Assembly: GCA_032622095.1 (NCBI GenBank)
Contig: CP136064.1
Span: 185,610,209 to 185,674,208 of the forward strand
Reading direction: 5' to 3'
DNA: 64,000 nucleotides
Source of the DNA: Siphonodentalium dalli
Taxonomy: Eukaryota > Mollusca > Scaphopoda > Gadilida > Siphonodentaliidae
Under the pieces are notes generated by a model. That model was not told where the DNA came from. It was given only the letters and a program-made list of their open reading frames with translations, and ran no database searches. The stretch's first letter is position 1, and each line of letters opens with the position of its first letter. This document shows positions 25,990 through 37,439 of this stretch, piece after piece. The translations under genes and the position numbers were made by a program.

Positions 25990-26960
25990 TCCAATTTCAG
26001 CCTGGTAAACCCCTTCTGTGTATCTAATTTAAAAATATGTCAACTCTAGTTGAATTGGAACTTAACAACTAATATGTCATGGACGTGTCTACACAATGTC
26101 AAGATTGAGTTCACTGTCCTGAGAAATGCTATCAGCTTAAAAGGTATTGCAGCCAAATAGCCAAACACATGCACTAGCTTGCAGGGGGGGGGGGGGTGAT
26201 GTATCTCACTGGATATGTATATATAATTTTGTTTTGAAAAATTGGTTTCTTATGCCTTATATACATAGCGCTAGTATGTACAGTAGCTATCAGCATCCGA
26301 ATGGTTAATGTAATTGTCATCTACATCGAATCGTCATCGATGCATCAGAAAGTCAAATTAGTAGTGTAGAATTTGACCACCCAGGCTGAACTTGCATACT
26401 CTCATCACGACCTGAACTGGAGACTCTAATACATGTCTTTACATTAAATTATAATATAACTTCTAAAACTGGTTAACTGTCATTTGGACTACAGGAGATA
26501 AGTGTTTTATGTTATTTCTGACAAAAATTAGTGAGGGGGGGGGGGGGGGGTGTCAAAAAATTGGGAGTTTAAAAAAACATGTTTGCAGATTTGGGGTAGT
26601 GGCACCCCTAATATGCCAGATGCAAAACAACGGCATGCGTTCCTGCAAGTTATTTTTTACACCCCACATAAGAAAAGAAGGTAAAATATCCAAATTTTCT
26701 TAAAGGGCAATAGAAGTGTGAGCAAAGACAGCTCATTGATCAAGCAAAGATAGAAATAATCGACTGGATATGATGCTTCGGGCCACATCACAACAAGCAC
26801 GTGACATGGGAACTATCGAAGAGCGAGAACAACGAATAAATGGTGTACCGGGCGGGCACATCGACATAATATCTAGATCCCACCCAGAGCGTGCCGATAA
26901 GGCCTAAAAATTGACTAAAATATAAAGATCGTACTTGTCGTTCTTCGTCCTGATAAGGTC
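25990..26960. other. No gene seen; two poly-G runs
   Basis: Poly-G runs lie near 26186-26197 and 26536-26550. No convincing coding frame or RNA gene. Confidence 0.5.
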
Positions 26961-26964
26961 AAAG

Positions 26965-27064
26965 ATAAAGAGCGTTTGCGTAGTTTCTGTTCGGTCTGTG
27001 ACTCCGCACATATAAAGAGCGTTAAAGTCGATATTTGTCCCGATTATGTAAATATAAAGAGCGT
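26965..27064 (-). other. Triplet of ATAAAGAGCGT words, 42-47 bp apart
   Basis: ATAAAGAGCGT occurs exactly at 26965-26975, 27012-27022 and 27054-27064, all in the same orientation, while the DNA between them is not repeated. This is the densest cluster of the word in the window. Function unknown; it could be a protein-binding site array or the relic of an element. A poly-G run follows near 27207-27222. Confidence 0.6.
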
Positions 27065-27224
27065 TAATCGTGTCGTTTGTGCTCGGCAATGTAGATTTGA
27101 CGTCATATCGCCAAAAGGCGACGTCGGGCAGATTCCGGACCGAGACCATGATAATAAACAACAACAAACAAAGCAAAACAAAACGAAAAAAAAAAGTACA
27201 ATACGTGGGGGGGGGGGGGGGGCG

Positions 27225-27604
27225 CAAAATTCATAAGGGAAAAGATGGACCCAACTTGGCCAATTAAGGGTCAACATGAACCGTGATGAGAAGGTCATTA
27301 GCATTTAATAAGCATTGCCCAAAACCTGGTGCCAAAAACTATACATAACACATATAAACGTGTTGATTATTACAAGATGGTAATAATGGAAGTCAGTGGT
27401 TTATTACCCCAGACTGCTTCTATTGATATCACGCTAAGATCATTAGTTACACCGTGTATGTTAACGTAGTACAATTTTTTTGTCATTCGAAGCGGGGAAC
27501 ACTGTCGATGAACATAACCAAAATCCAAGAAAATCCAATCTGGGGAAGCTGTTTTAAAGCTCCTCAAAGTAAAACAATATTTTAACTGAACAAGTAAAAT
27601 TTCG
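27225..27604. other. No gene seen
   Basis: A minus-strand frame at 27370-27567 has no recognisable motif and no splice context, so it is not called. Nothing else is visible. Confidence 0.45.
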
Positions 27605-27634
27605 TTAACCCTTTACCCAACAGAACGGCCCTGT

Positions 27635-27703
27635 GCCAATGCATTCTCTTATATATGCGAGTCGACCATATGTCGCCTCGCATATATAAGAGAATGCATT
27701 GGC
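27635..27703. repeat. Palindrome 1 (33-nt arms)
   Basis: Arms starting GCCAATGCATTCTCTTATAT pair over about 33 nt around a tiny ATA loop, with one T/G mismatch near the tip. The same arm occurs four times within 220 bp, counting palindrome 2. Confidence 0.95.
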
Positions 27704-27782
27704 TTAACACATTAAAAATTATAAAATTGTTAAAGAATGTAAGAAAAAATGGTAAAAAGTGTTAAAAAAATATTTTTTTTAG

Positions 27783-27851
27783 GCCAATGCATTCTCTTAT
27801 ATATGCGAGGCGACCTATGGTCGACTCGCATATATAAGAGAATGCATTGGC
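27783..27851. repeat. Palindrome 2 (33-nt arms), mirror of palindrome 1
   Basis: The same arms as palindrome 1. The single mismatch near the tip sits on the opposite arm, so palindromes 1 and 2 are themselves reverse complements of each other, separated by ~80 bp of A/T-rich spacer. Immediately outside both, CCCTGT and ACAGGG also pair. Confidence 0.95.
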
Positions 27852-28009
27852 ACAGGGCATAACTGTAACCATCACAATGTGGTCAATGAACCGGTTCCAA
27901 TGATATCCATATTTGTATGGTGTTATTGAGACAGACCGAAGATATTTTAGGCTGTTGAAGCTTTATTTGGGCGTTTTTGGCCGTTTTGTTGGGTAAAGTG
28001 TTAAAGGGT

Positions 28010-29125
28010 TTTGGCACCTATTTCATGGTTGATCGGCTGGTAATAAACAAAAGGCTTGAAATTAGGTTATGGAAGAGAATAGATTGACACGGACAGAATA
28101 CTATACAATCGCGGCCATGAAAATAATAATGTCAATCAAAATGGCCGTAACCGTGCAATACATACCACGACAAAAGCAACGCACTGGATTACCACATGGA
28201 AGTGCAAATGTGTATGGGTAATATACAACTAGAATGAATGAATGATTGTAAATACGTGACACTCGGAGCATATATACGGAAAATTAAAACAACATCGCGA
28301 ACACGCACCCGAATAAAGTTCACATGCCGGCTCGTGTTTTTATAAGCTTTAGACGCAAGTGTTATCTACCCCGCTCAATCGTCCATCTATATTTTTTGAC
28401 AAATCACAAGTGAAGATAACTCACCGCGCGATGACAATTCACCATGTGTACACAATGCTATTGATATGCCCCGCAGTAATTCCATTACGCTGATGTCGAT
28501 TCCGGATTTTCCATCGCCATATAGGTAGACATAATTAACTCCGATTCCGATTCCCTGTTTTTAATTAGTTTACCTCGCTTGACGTCATGCGAGGTTTTGC
28601 GACGGAGATAGCCGACAACCGGTGGTGGTATTATTTATTTATTTCTCGGCTTATTTATTACGCGATTTTTATGGGACTTGGATCATTGTGATCACAATAG
28701 GGGTGGCTTTCCGATAGAGTTTTGTTGTTTCATGAGGATAGTAATCCTTTAAAGGTACATAGATCAATAAAATATATCAATATGAATGAGTTGCCGGTCG
28801 CTGTAACCCAGTACACACTCGATGATTTACGTAGTTAAAGTCTTTGTTCAAATTTATAATTTATTGAAGATACCTGATTGGCACCCCTTAGTGTTTTGAT
28901 AAATTTCCTTCATAATATACCACCATTTAGTCAAAATATTCGTGATCGGAGCCAGCTGTGACTAATATTGTGAGAAAACAAGCAATAGGAACTATAAATT
29001 TTACCCAGTACTAAATGATTATCTCTCATATCGTTCTATATAGCAGCGCATTTTGAAAGTTTTCATGTTGTATATCAAAATATATTATATCTCACGTGAC
29101 TTTCTCGCATTCTGATTGGCTGCAC
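28010..29125. other. No gene seen
   Basis: No coding frame of note. TTTAAAGGTAC near 28750 resembles one terminus of the TTAA-AGG elements but no partner end was found. Confidence 0.45.
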
Positions 29126-29129
29126 ACTG

Positions 29130-29800
29130 CTATACTATTTTACGATAGTGCCCCAGTAGAGTTCCCACATGCCTACTATTCTTTTTCTATTTATGGTAAC
29201 AAACTCATTTCGCGAAAACGGGTTGCCGCCTGAAGATATGGCCAATCTTAAACTATACCATGCACGATACTTGTTGCAATATTGGTATATCATTAGATTT
29301 ATTGGTGAATTGTAATGATGTTACAAATATGCGATCATAGCTATTCAATGTATTCAATAGTTTGTAAGATTAGTTGGCAAGCGGCCAGTCCTATTTTAAT
29401 GCCAGTGGAAGTTATTTATAACTTCCTTTTCCGTTTTAATCGAAGTTAAGCAAGTTAACTCTAAAATTTCACCAGAATGTATTTATAGAAATAAATGAAT
29501 GAACCACGAAGATGTAACTAATAACACAATTATGCTCCCCTGCCATCGTCAAAAGATTGCCGTAAAGTCTGAGATCGAATAAAAAACTTCAAGGTAAATA
29601 CAAATGTGACACAGAAATTGTGAAGGAATTGGCACCAATGTTCGATATAATATAATAAATAATGAATGTCTTGTCGTTGACTATGCCAAAATAGTGGTCC
29701 TCGAGGAGGAATAGTCCACTCGCTTGCGGCTCGTGGACTATTGACATAGTCAACTCCAAGCCATTCATTATCTATATAATCAATTATGAGTATACATTCG
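29130..29800. repeat. Dispersed repeat family 2, copy 1
   Basis: Collinear with 60843-61430. Shared words include GCCCCAGTAG/TACCCCAGTAG, TGGCAAGCGG, ATTTATAACTTCCT, GAACCACGAAGA, GCCATCGTCAAAA, ATTGCCGTAAA, GACACAGAAATTGTG and CAACTCCAA. No coding frame is shared, so it is probably a non-autonomous element of unknown class. It ends in the hairpin at 29676-29754. Confidence 0.7.
29676..29754. repeat. Two-tier hairpin
   Basis: Outer arms GTTGACTATG and CATAGTCAAC; inner arms AATAGTCCAC (29710-29719) and GTGGACTATT (29733-29742). A similar two-tier hairpin sits at 60688-60836 beside the second copy of the family. Confidence 0.85.
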
Positions 29801-29804
29801 TGGG

Positions 29805-30423
29805 ACTGCTCTGGGTACATATACTTCTGCTTCCAGAAATGGTCACATAATTAATACTTCCCTGTTAAATTCAATGCAACTGTTTAATAATACATATATT
29901 TCACGATTCTAGAGGAAACGGCGAAACTAAAACCGTGTTGTTTCTTGACTTCTAGGCGCCAAAATATTCAGATTTAATCGCTGTGTGAAACCCTACTTTC
30001 GCTTACTCTATATCCTGAGATAAATTATAGCGAGAATGGGTGTATCTCTGATTATAAGTTTCTCTTATAATCTTGAATCATTCCTACTATCATAATAGGA
30101 GTGTTTACATGTGTGCTCTTTTTTTTTTTTGGACTATAGCTAACCAATTTTGTACAAAGCGTAAATTGTATTCGATTTTGCCAATTTGAGCGGCCATTTT
30201 AAGACAGACATTCTACAGATATGGTTTACGACTATGGATTGTTAGTATATATTTAAATTTACTAGTGATTTTGGTAATAATTGGAGCACCTTATACCGCA
30301 GAACTTCAGCTTTTTCGGTCATCGTGGACGTCATGTTGAATTGTGAATTTTCCACAAGCTGGATTTTGTTGGATTTAGGATATATTAGTATGCAGTCATT
30401 TCCTTAGTGGCATAGGGGGGAAG
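29805..30423. other. No gene seen upstream of the LINE frame
   Basis: No endonuclease or N-terminal reverse-transcriptase sequence was recognised here, so the LINE appears truncated at its 5' side within or near this stretch. Confidence 0.45.
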
Positions 30424-31863
30424 ATGTTACGTGTAATAAAAAATATGTATAACAATATAAAATCAAGGATAACTTTCAATGGTGAAATATCAACCACATT
30501 CAACTCATATATAGGTGTTAGACAAGGGGAGAACCTTTCACCCTTCTTATTTTCTCTCTACCTCAATGATCTGGAAAGTTTTATATCGAACACACACGCG
30601 AAAGGCATGGAAAAAGTATCTGCTGAAGTAGAAACTAATTTGCAAATATACATGAAACTCTTCATTATTCTTTACGCAGACGATGCTGTCCTATTTGCCG
30701 AATCACCACGAGACTTGCAATATCAGCTTGATTTATTCTCAGATTACTGCGACATATGGCGACTGAAAGTGAATGTCAAAAAAACTAAATTGATGTGTTT
30801 TTCTAAACGCAAGCCAAAGCAGTATCCCAATGTTGTTTATGATGGAAACCCGTTAGAATTTGTTGATGAATTTAATTATCTAGGTGTTCTGTTTTTCAGA
30901 ACTGGGTCCTTCATAAAAGCAAGGAAACATGTATGTTCTAAGGCATATAGAGCCATGTATGATATTATTAGACTGAGTAGGTTGAATAATTTGTCTATAG
31001 AATGCACAATTGACTTGTTTGATAAAATGGTTGTACCTTTAATGCTATACGGTTGTGAGGTTTGGGGACTTACATCCCTAAAGTGTCTTGAATCAGTTCA
31101 TTTAAAATTCTTGAAGTTGTTACTGCATTTGAAATCATCAACACCAAATTACATGGTCTACGGTGAGACTGGCAGATATCCAATGGAAATAGTAATTAAA
31201 ACAAATATAATCCGGCGATGGTCATCTCTAATATCCACTGAAACTGTTAAACTTTCGTACATAATATATTGTTTATTGCATAAACTTCATTCTGAAGGAC
31301 GATCCAGTCCCTCTTGGCTATCGTTAGTAAAGGAAACCCTTGACAACTGTGGAATGTCAAATGTATGGAAAAACCAATTTTATTTCAATTTGAACACAAT
31401 ACATTCACGTGTTAAAAATGTGCTGAAAAATCAATTTATTCAGAAATGGCATACCGATATCCTCAACTCTAGAAAAGGCTCATTTTATTCCATAATCAAG
31501 ACCAATTTTCAATTTGAACGGTACTTATCGTCTAAAAATCAAACGTTTGTGTTCATACTCGCTCGATTCAGAACCCGAAATCACACCCTTCCCATTGAGA
31601 GCGGAACTTGGCTAAATGTACCAAAAGAAGAAAGATTTTGCACCCTTTGTAATCAAGGAAAGGTGGGCGATGAACTGCATTACCTCATAGAGTGTATTAC
31701 CTTTGACACAGAACGCGAGGATCTATTTCCAATTTTTAATAAATCACTATATTCTTTATTGAAACTGAGAACAATTTTACAAAATTCTCGACCATCAGTC
31801 ATGAAAAGAACTTGTCGTTTCCTTAAATACATTCAACAGACCATTGGAACCTCTCCTGGTTAG
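30424..31863 (+). CDS. Non-LTR retrotransposon reverse transcriptase, 5'-truncated ORF2
   Basis: A 479-codon uninterrupted frame starting at ATG. It would copy element RNA into DNA at a nicked target. Visible parts: the mid-palm motif GVRQGENLSPFLF (residues 31-43), the catalytic YADD (84-87) in an ILYADDAVLF context, the primer-grip-like FNYLGVLF, a thumb region with LYGCEVWG, and a C-terminal CCHC motif (C406, C409, H419, C424) of the kind ending many LINE ORF2 proteins. Missing are the apurinic-type endonuclease and the N-terminal fingers, so this is a 5'-truncated insertion, the usual LINE fate. An unbroken frame suggests recent arrival. The clade is uncertain; a jockey/CR1-like group is plausible. 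The ATG is simply the first in frame and is probably not a native start. Confidence 0.95.
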   Translation: MLRVIKNMYNNIKSRITFNGEISTTFNSYIGVRQGENLSPFLFSLYLNDLESFISNTHAKGMEKVSAEVETNLQIYMKLFIILYADDAVLFAESPRDLQYQLDLFSDYCDIWRLKVNVKKTKLMCFSKRKPKQYPNVVYDGNPLEFVDEFNYLGVLFFRTGSFIKARKHVCSKAYRAMYDIIRLSRLNNLSIECTIDLFDKMVVPLMLYGCEVWGLTSLKCLESVHLKFLKLLLHLKSSTPNYMVYGETGRYPMEIVIKTNIIRRWSSLISTETVKLSYIIYCLLHKLHSEGRSSPSWLSLVKETLDNCGMSNVWKNQFYFNLNTIHSRVKNVLKNQFIQKWHTDILNSRKGSFYSIIKTNFQFERYLSSKNQTFVFILARFRTRNHTLPIESGTWLNVPKEERFCTLCNQGKVGDELHYLIECITFDTEREDLFPIFNKSLYSLLKLRTILQNSRPSVMKRTCRFLKYIQQTIGTSPG

Positions 31864-32190
31864 CCAACGGACGGACCAGGCTGGCAACCTGTCAATCTGC
31901 CATATCATACAGTTCCATATACTAGTTTGTTAAATCCTATGCCATGCGCCGACAAGTGGGTCCCTATATAAGCGGGAAAAGACTAATCAAATTGTCAAAT
32001 TTAGCCAGTGCCAATAATTTGGTCTACTCCACTACCCCCCAAAAAAAGCAACAATAAGAATCGAGACTCCACTTCTCCGCGCGTGGCTAAGGATAGGTAT
32101 TGTTTATTGTCATTCAGTTTTGTTTGTTTTTTCTTTTCTTCGTACCATGTATATCTTGGTTGGAAGATTAAACATATCTAATGACACCTG
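31864..32190 (+). mobile_element. Probable 3' untranslated tail of the LINE
   Basis: Noncoding sequence directly after the ORF2 stop. It includes an A-run (CCCCCCAAAAAAAGC near 32035), then a T-rich stretch and TACCATGTATATCTTGGTTG, then AAGATTAAACA. I could not find a poly-A tail or target-site duplication, so the right boundary is a guess. Confidence 0.5.
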
Positions 32191-32194
32191 CATC

Positions 32195-32955
32195 GCTTCA
32201 GTGACAATTCTTCCTGGTCCGATGCTACATCGACCAGACTACGGTGAGATACTGATTGTATACTGCAGGTCAACGCAGTAACTTTGGAAAAGATCTAGGT
32301 GCCAAAATTGATGACAAGCTTGAATATGATATATATAAATTCAGTGCACTGTGCATTCACAGAAATAACTCGAGATACATTTAGAAACTGTATATACGAG
32401 CATGGTCAGACAAGTGCTGGAATACTTCAATACCACACGTGATCCATCTTTAATATACCAGCGTGTGACAATATATAACAAGTGCAGCGCATGGCAACAA
32501 CGATGACCCCACATACAAGCAGACGCAACTACCGTGATAGAATGAATACATTATAAAGTACAGAAGATTCAGGGGTGCCCTAGCATATAGAAACATTTAA
32601 ATCTGTTAGAAACCAGTACAATTTGGACAATCACCTAACTGCAAATAAGAATGTGGAAAAGTACTTTTTTACGCAATACAACGAAATATAAAACATTGGA
32701 TCAATTCACCGGACTTTATTGTTGGAACTGAATCTCAAGACCAATTAAAAATTCGATGCTTTCATCAGCTGCTTTCATAGCATAAAATATGACTATGATT
32801 CCTCAAATTGAATATAGAAAATGTCCATTTCCTGACATGAAAATTAAGTGACATGTAATGCGATATTGGAACTAAAATGTAAATAGACTTGTTCCGAAAT
32901 AAATTGATAGTTATAGCATTAGCATGCGTGAATATATAGATAGAATAAGGTTCAA
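32195..32955. other. No gene seen
   Basis: Short frames only; no motif, RNA gene or clear repeat edge. Confidence 0.45.
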
Positions 32956-32960
32956 GGTAG

Positions 32961-33856
32961 ATCATGTCACGAATCTCTACTCTGGCTAACGCCTGTAGAG
33001 ATCATATTCCACCAGTACAAAACCGTGGAACTTTTTGAGGTTTTGACAGGGAACCTTACAAAGTCGAAAAACAACGCGGAGAATATATTTCTTATATATA
33101 GTTATTATGTGTTCCTTAATAATGTATACTTCACTGTTGGTGAAAGTCCCAACTCGAACTTTCACGATTTAAATAAATTTGTGAGCGAGTTTGCTTTGCG
33201 TCGGTTTCACTTATGAAATTTCTCCTGGTTAAAGGTACTCAATCCGATCAGAGGGTCCTCATATAATCAATATGCAACAACAACAACAACAACAATATTT
33301 CTTCAACATACGCTTCAGTTATAAGAATCGATTAACAAAATAATGATAACCACTGTCAACTATGGTACCAAATTTCCCAAAACGTGCATTTTATTCAATA
33401 AAATCAAAAGTAATTTTGACCGAGACCATCCATTTGACGGCGTGTTTCTGGGCCACAAACAATAGAAATAACAAACTTCAAAAATCGATATATGATCACT
33501 CTGAGGTTTAATGTGTAGGTTCCTCGACTCGATTCAAATATTTTTTACCCCCGAAGCCAAAGAAATGGTAATTTAGGGGTGTTTAATCGGATTGAGTACC
33601 TTTAATTAATTCATTGTTTTATTGCGATATCGGCTCACAAAAAAATCACGGAAAAGCATGCAATTTTGAATTGGGTCTTTCACATACAGTGAAGTATATT
33701 ATTAAGCAACAGATAATAACTCAGAAATATATTCTCCGCGTTATGTTTTCGACTTTATAAGGTCCCCTGTCAAAACTTCAAAAAGTTCCAAGGTTTTGTA
33801 CTGGTGGAATATGATCTCTACGAGTGTTAGTCAGAGTAGAGATTCGTGGCATGACA
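32961..33856. mobile_element. Fold-back element with ~250-bp inverted arms
   Basis: The left arm (about 32961-33225) and right arm (about 33610-33856, reverse complement) share ACGAATCTCTACTCTG, GTAGAGATCATATTCCACCA, GTACAAAACC, GGAACTTTTTGA, GCGGAGAATATATTTCT and ATACTTCACTGT. Between them lies a TTAA-flanked element (33233-33601). An arm plus inner-end unit also occurs alone at 16700-17070, so arm and core may be one element and not a chance nesting. No transposase frame. Confidence 0.8.
33233..33601. mobile_element. TTAA-flanked MITE, family 2 (Kolobok-like)
   Basis: TTAA at 33229-33232 and 33602-33605. A perfect 16-bp terminal inverted repeat, AGGTACTCAATCCGAT, lies at both ends. It is 369 bp long, noncoding, and contains a CAA microsatellite near 33272-33295. 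The TTAA target and AG start fit Kolobok; this is inference from the ends only. Confidence 0.85.
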
Positions 33857-33859
33857 TAT

Positions 33860-34830
33860 ATATAGGTTTAACGCGGACGGGGGGGGGGGGCAACGGAGCA
33901 CGTTACATGCCCCTGTGAATCATCTGCACCGTGAGTTCTCGTTTATTCGGTGAAGGCGTGCATGTAAACACATACTAGGAGAGTATATATCAACCTTTGT
34001 AAAACGGACATGCGTATATACACGTACACTTAACTTTAATACATCAGTGGTTTTCGTGGTTTTATTATTGGTATTGAAAGCTGTGCACGCCATGGAGTCG
34101 TGCTGTAACTGTCCTCAAAAAGACAGCTCCCAATTGGACATAACGTCCACTTACACAGTTTTAAGCGTCGTTTAAGTGTCCACTAAACACACCAAGCACC
34201 GGCGTCGGTAAACTTAAAACTAGTTTGACCAGGCCCACCTCGAGTTTGATGTGGACAGAGGCAAAAGTTAATATGACGTAAACAACACATTGGTGCGCAG
34301 AATTATATAGGGCGCCGTTCTTCTGTTTATTAGCTATTTAGTGATATCACCAATTCATGTTATGATATCACTAACTGAATATATGATATATCACAAAATC
34401 TAATATAAGATATTTTATCTATCACAAATTAGATATAATAATGATTTAAACTGTGTTTTGTACAGCAATACCGTGTGATGAGTACCATTATGCCAAGAGC
34501 TGAAAGATTTACGCTAATTATATATTCCAAAATATTAAAGGGATGATCCGAACCGCGATAAATTCCATGGACTACTTTCTCTTGAAACATGCGCGTTCTG
34601 AAAAGACTGAGCATATTTCTTGTATAAATTTGGTGCATATGTATTTATGTTTGGCTATGTTCCAGCTTAAATATTGGCTTTGCAAATAATAACAATAAGG
34701 TCTTGATGGTTTGATATCGACTTTCAACAGAGGATGTTTTAGACGTTTTTAATTCTTGTCAGTTTGACACAAAAATCCAACGATCGTCTCTGATAAAGAG
34801 CGTCCATATTTTGTTTCTCCAAAAGCGGAG
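33860..34830. other. No gene seen; poly-G run and one ATAAAGAGCGT
   Basis: A poly-G run lies near 33880-33890. An A/T-rich block of ATATCA/TGATAT words (34339-34395) is locally repetitive. ATAAAGAGCGT is at 34793-34803. No coding frame of note. Confidence 0.45.
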
Positions 34831-34831
34831 G

Positions 34832-34875
34832 TAAAGTAAAGAAAAGTTAATTAAAGTAAAGTAAAGTAAAGTAAA
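34832..34875. repeat. GTAAA pentanucleotide microsatellite
   Basis: Imperfect tandem AAAGT/TAAAG units, interrupted once by AAAAGTTAATT. Confidence 0.9.
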
Positions 34876-35228
34876 CCTGACTATAGCATTTGTTTAGGAC
34901 ATTTGACTGATTTGGTGTCAAATGGACAAATCTTTACGTTCACATCGTCAGATATAGTGTATGTCAAATCAATATGATAATATTACAATCAGTCGTGTCA
35001 GGATGGGGAGTTATCATACAGACCCAAAATAAGTATAATTTTGACTATGAATGTCTTCATGACAGGCCTTTGTTTAGCCTATTTCTTTCGGACAGCGTTT
35101 CGTGAAATTCATGTGTTCACAGCCAGAAATTTGCAAAACCTGCGAAGGGATGGGACTTAACTCTGGCTTGAAGAAGTTTGCTAAGCAGTCAGCTAAGTTA
35201 TCTAGAGTTGTCCATCTTCCTTCGATCC

Positions 35229-35695
35229 GCCATAAACAGAAAGCATAGTAAAATATAGACAGACTTTGTACTTATACCAATAAGACATAATTATATGGCA
35301 TAAACAGTATGGTATTGTCAAATGTGTTCCTTTGTTATGTAAACAAAAGCAAAAAAGCATTATGTTTCCTGGCTTTTATTTAGATCCGGATATGGTAAAC
35401 ATAAAGAGCGTTATTTGTTACTGTTTTCCTGATATGGAAATAATAAAGAACGTTTATATCATTTGTGTGTGATTAACCAATATAATTGCGCTGTGTTATG
35501 TAAACAGAAGCAAAACTTCTGTAACACGAGAATGTTCTTGTTTGCGTACACCGTCGTACGTATTGACGACAATATACTATTTACGCGATGATTATGGTTG
35601 GCATATGAACAAAACCACATATATTTTAATATTCCTTCCGTTGATGGCGATTTGAACTAATATGAATATTTCTACAACGAACGCCACCCGTACAT
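35229..35695 (-). mobile_element. TTAA-flanked MITE, family 1 copy C, inverted and end-truncated
   Basis: The reverse complement matches the 15736 and 24591 copies: GAACGCCACCCGTACAT followed by TTAA (35696-35699) at one end, then the TTCCTTCCGTTGATGGCGATTT block, the CGTCGTACG region, the paired word and the CGCCATAAACAGAAAGCAT block. The other terminus is missing; homology stops near 35229. One exact ATAAAGAGCGT (35401) and one variant ATAAAGAACGT (35443) keep the 42-bp spacing. Confidence 0.85.
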
Positions 35696-35830
35696 TTAAA
35701 ACAAACGAGAAAATCAAACAACAGATATATAGCAGACTGTCGCAGATATATCAATGATATATATGCCAGAAATGGTTTTCAGACATTGGAACGCTCTCCA
35801 AATCCATCTTCTGTTACTCTATACTCATGC

Positions 35831-35930
35831 AGATCTACCCGCCCCTCTTCTAGTCCAGTCTCACGCACACAGACCACACAGATCTACCCGCCCCTCTTAA
35901 ATTCTAGTCCAGTCTCACGCACACATACCA
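35831..35930. repeat. Two direct repeats, 49-bp period
   Basis: AGATCTACCCGCCCCTCTT with TCTAGTCCAGTCTCACGCAC and ACCACACAG occurs twice, at 35831 and 35880. The second copy has an extra AAAT. Confidence 0.95.
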
Positions 35931-36429
35931 CACAGAAATAGTAAGAGACAATGACACGTGAACTAAGCATTACTTTGCAATATATCGTAACCCTCTTTGA
36001 ATATTATAAATAAATATTTCTTGATTCCAATGCAAAAGTTATAATAATCTTTAAAAATCGAAATGCAGGCATATATAACAACACAACAAGGGCACAGAAA
36101 GCAAAATAATTAATACACGCGTAATACGAAAGTATTACTTTGCTATCTATTTGGATTTCCTTTCACTAGTATAAATATACCTTTATCGATTTCAAAATTG
36201 TAATAGTTTTTAACGTTGAAAGGGACCCAACGCATTCAAAGTGGGCTTATTATGCGAAATAACATAACTTTTATAAAAGCGTGTAAAACAACTGTAATAA
36301 ATAGTCAAGTGCATGTTAAAATAGATCGACGTTGTTCTTGTTTTTATTATTCATAGAGGTCTACCAATCAAAGTTTAATCAAAAGTGTAATCAAAGTGTA
36401 ATCAAAACTAAACATTGGAAAATGTCGAA

Positions 36430-36610
36430 GCATTGAACAATATTCTGTAAACCGTATATTCAGACTATAATATTTGAACTTACTACACGGTTAGCGATGG
36501 TTGTTGACGAATCACTGTAATAGTTTGTTTACATAGCAACGGTTTCAACACGCGAAATTTCGATATTGGAGAACTAGAAGAACGAATAGAAGAAACGCGT
36601 TTATATATTC
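36430..36610. repeat. Dispersed repeat family 3, copy 1
   Basis: Collinear with 45095-45260. Shared words: ACTATAATATTTGAA/ACTAAAATATTTGAA, GTTAGCGATG/GTTCAGCGATG, AATCACTGTAA, GTTTACATA and TTTCAACACGCGAAATTTCG. No coding frame. Confidence 0.8.
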
Positions 36611-36614
36611 CCCC

Positions 36615-37435
36615 ATCTTATTTCCTGTAGTGGTGCTGATTTACAGACTTAATTATATACATAATTTGCTTATTCAAATATATATATTATTATTATATAA
36701 TATGATTCATTAAACGCTCTTTGTCGAGGGTTTTTTCATTTTATCTCATTGTTTTAAGGGCGACATAATAGCCAGGTTTAGCCAAATGTACGGACCTGTA
36801 ACTCGTGTATCTTATACCATAGTCAACTAAAACCGCCTGACTCACGTGACAATTTCGCCTAACCGCGTGCATGTATGTTCATTGAAACTTCGTAGAAGTT
36901 TTATGCCCAAAGTGTAGCATGCTGCGGAACTATCTGTCTCTCTCTTATTTTTATGGAAACAAATTAAGAGGATTGGTATAGTTAAGATGTGGACTGCTTG
37001 TTACTCGCCACTGGACTAGTGTTTACGCGTTTTTCTACAACTAAGTTGGGTCTCCACGACATGGCAATAACCACAGCAACACGGGCATTACAAGTTACAA
37101 GTACGGGTGGTTATACCTGACTGATACATGTATTTCACGTTTGCAATGCTGTCGGTCGTCCAGCAGGTTGTTCAAGTTAGTCCGGCCCCTGGTTAATTGG
37201 TCATGCTAATATGCTATGATGTTGGTAGGTCCTGCATGCTGAATTGTTATATATGATTCTGCATGGTGTAGCAAACAAATGCTATTGGGGAAAAAAGTAT
37301 ACTGTTATCTTTCTCAGTTGTTATTTTCATTTTTTTTCATTATTTTTATTGGGAAATCTAAACGATTTGAGGAGATCCATTGTGTGCATAACATATATGC
37401 AACAAGAGCATCGCTAGGGCGTGGCAAATACGCCC
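36615..37435. other. No gene seen
   Basis: ACGCTCTTTGT (variant word) at 36714-36724. No coding frame or RNA gene recognised. Confidence 0.45.
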
Positions 37436-37439
37436 GTGG

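Larger units (their letters stand above)
27609..28000. mobile_element. TTAA-flanked piggyBac-like MITE with nested palindromes
   Basis: TTAA at 27605-27608 and 28001-28004. The left end CCCTTTACCCAACAGAACGG matches the reverse complement of the right end (CACTTTACCCAACAAAACGG) with two differences. TTAA plus a CCC end fits piggyBac, though the right terminus has CAC. No transposase frame. The left half of the element is a large inverted repeat made of two smaller palindromes. A ~120 bp non-palindromic stretch lies before the right terminus. Confidence 0.75.

Noticed and set aside
26904-27304. Overlapping frames on both strands around a poly-G run
   Set aside because: Pro-Pro-Pro or Gly-Gly-Gly runs come from the homopolymer; no motif.
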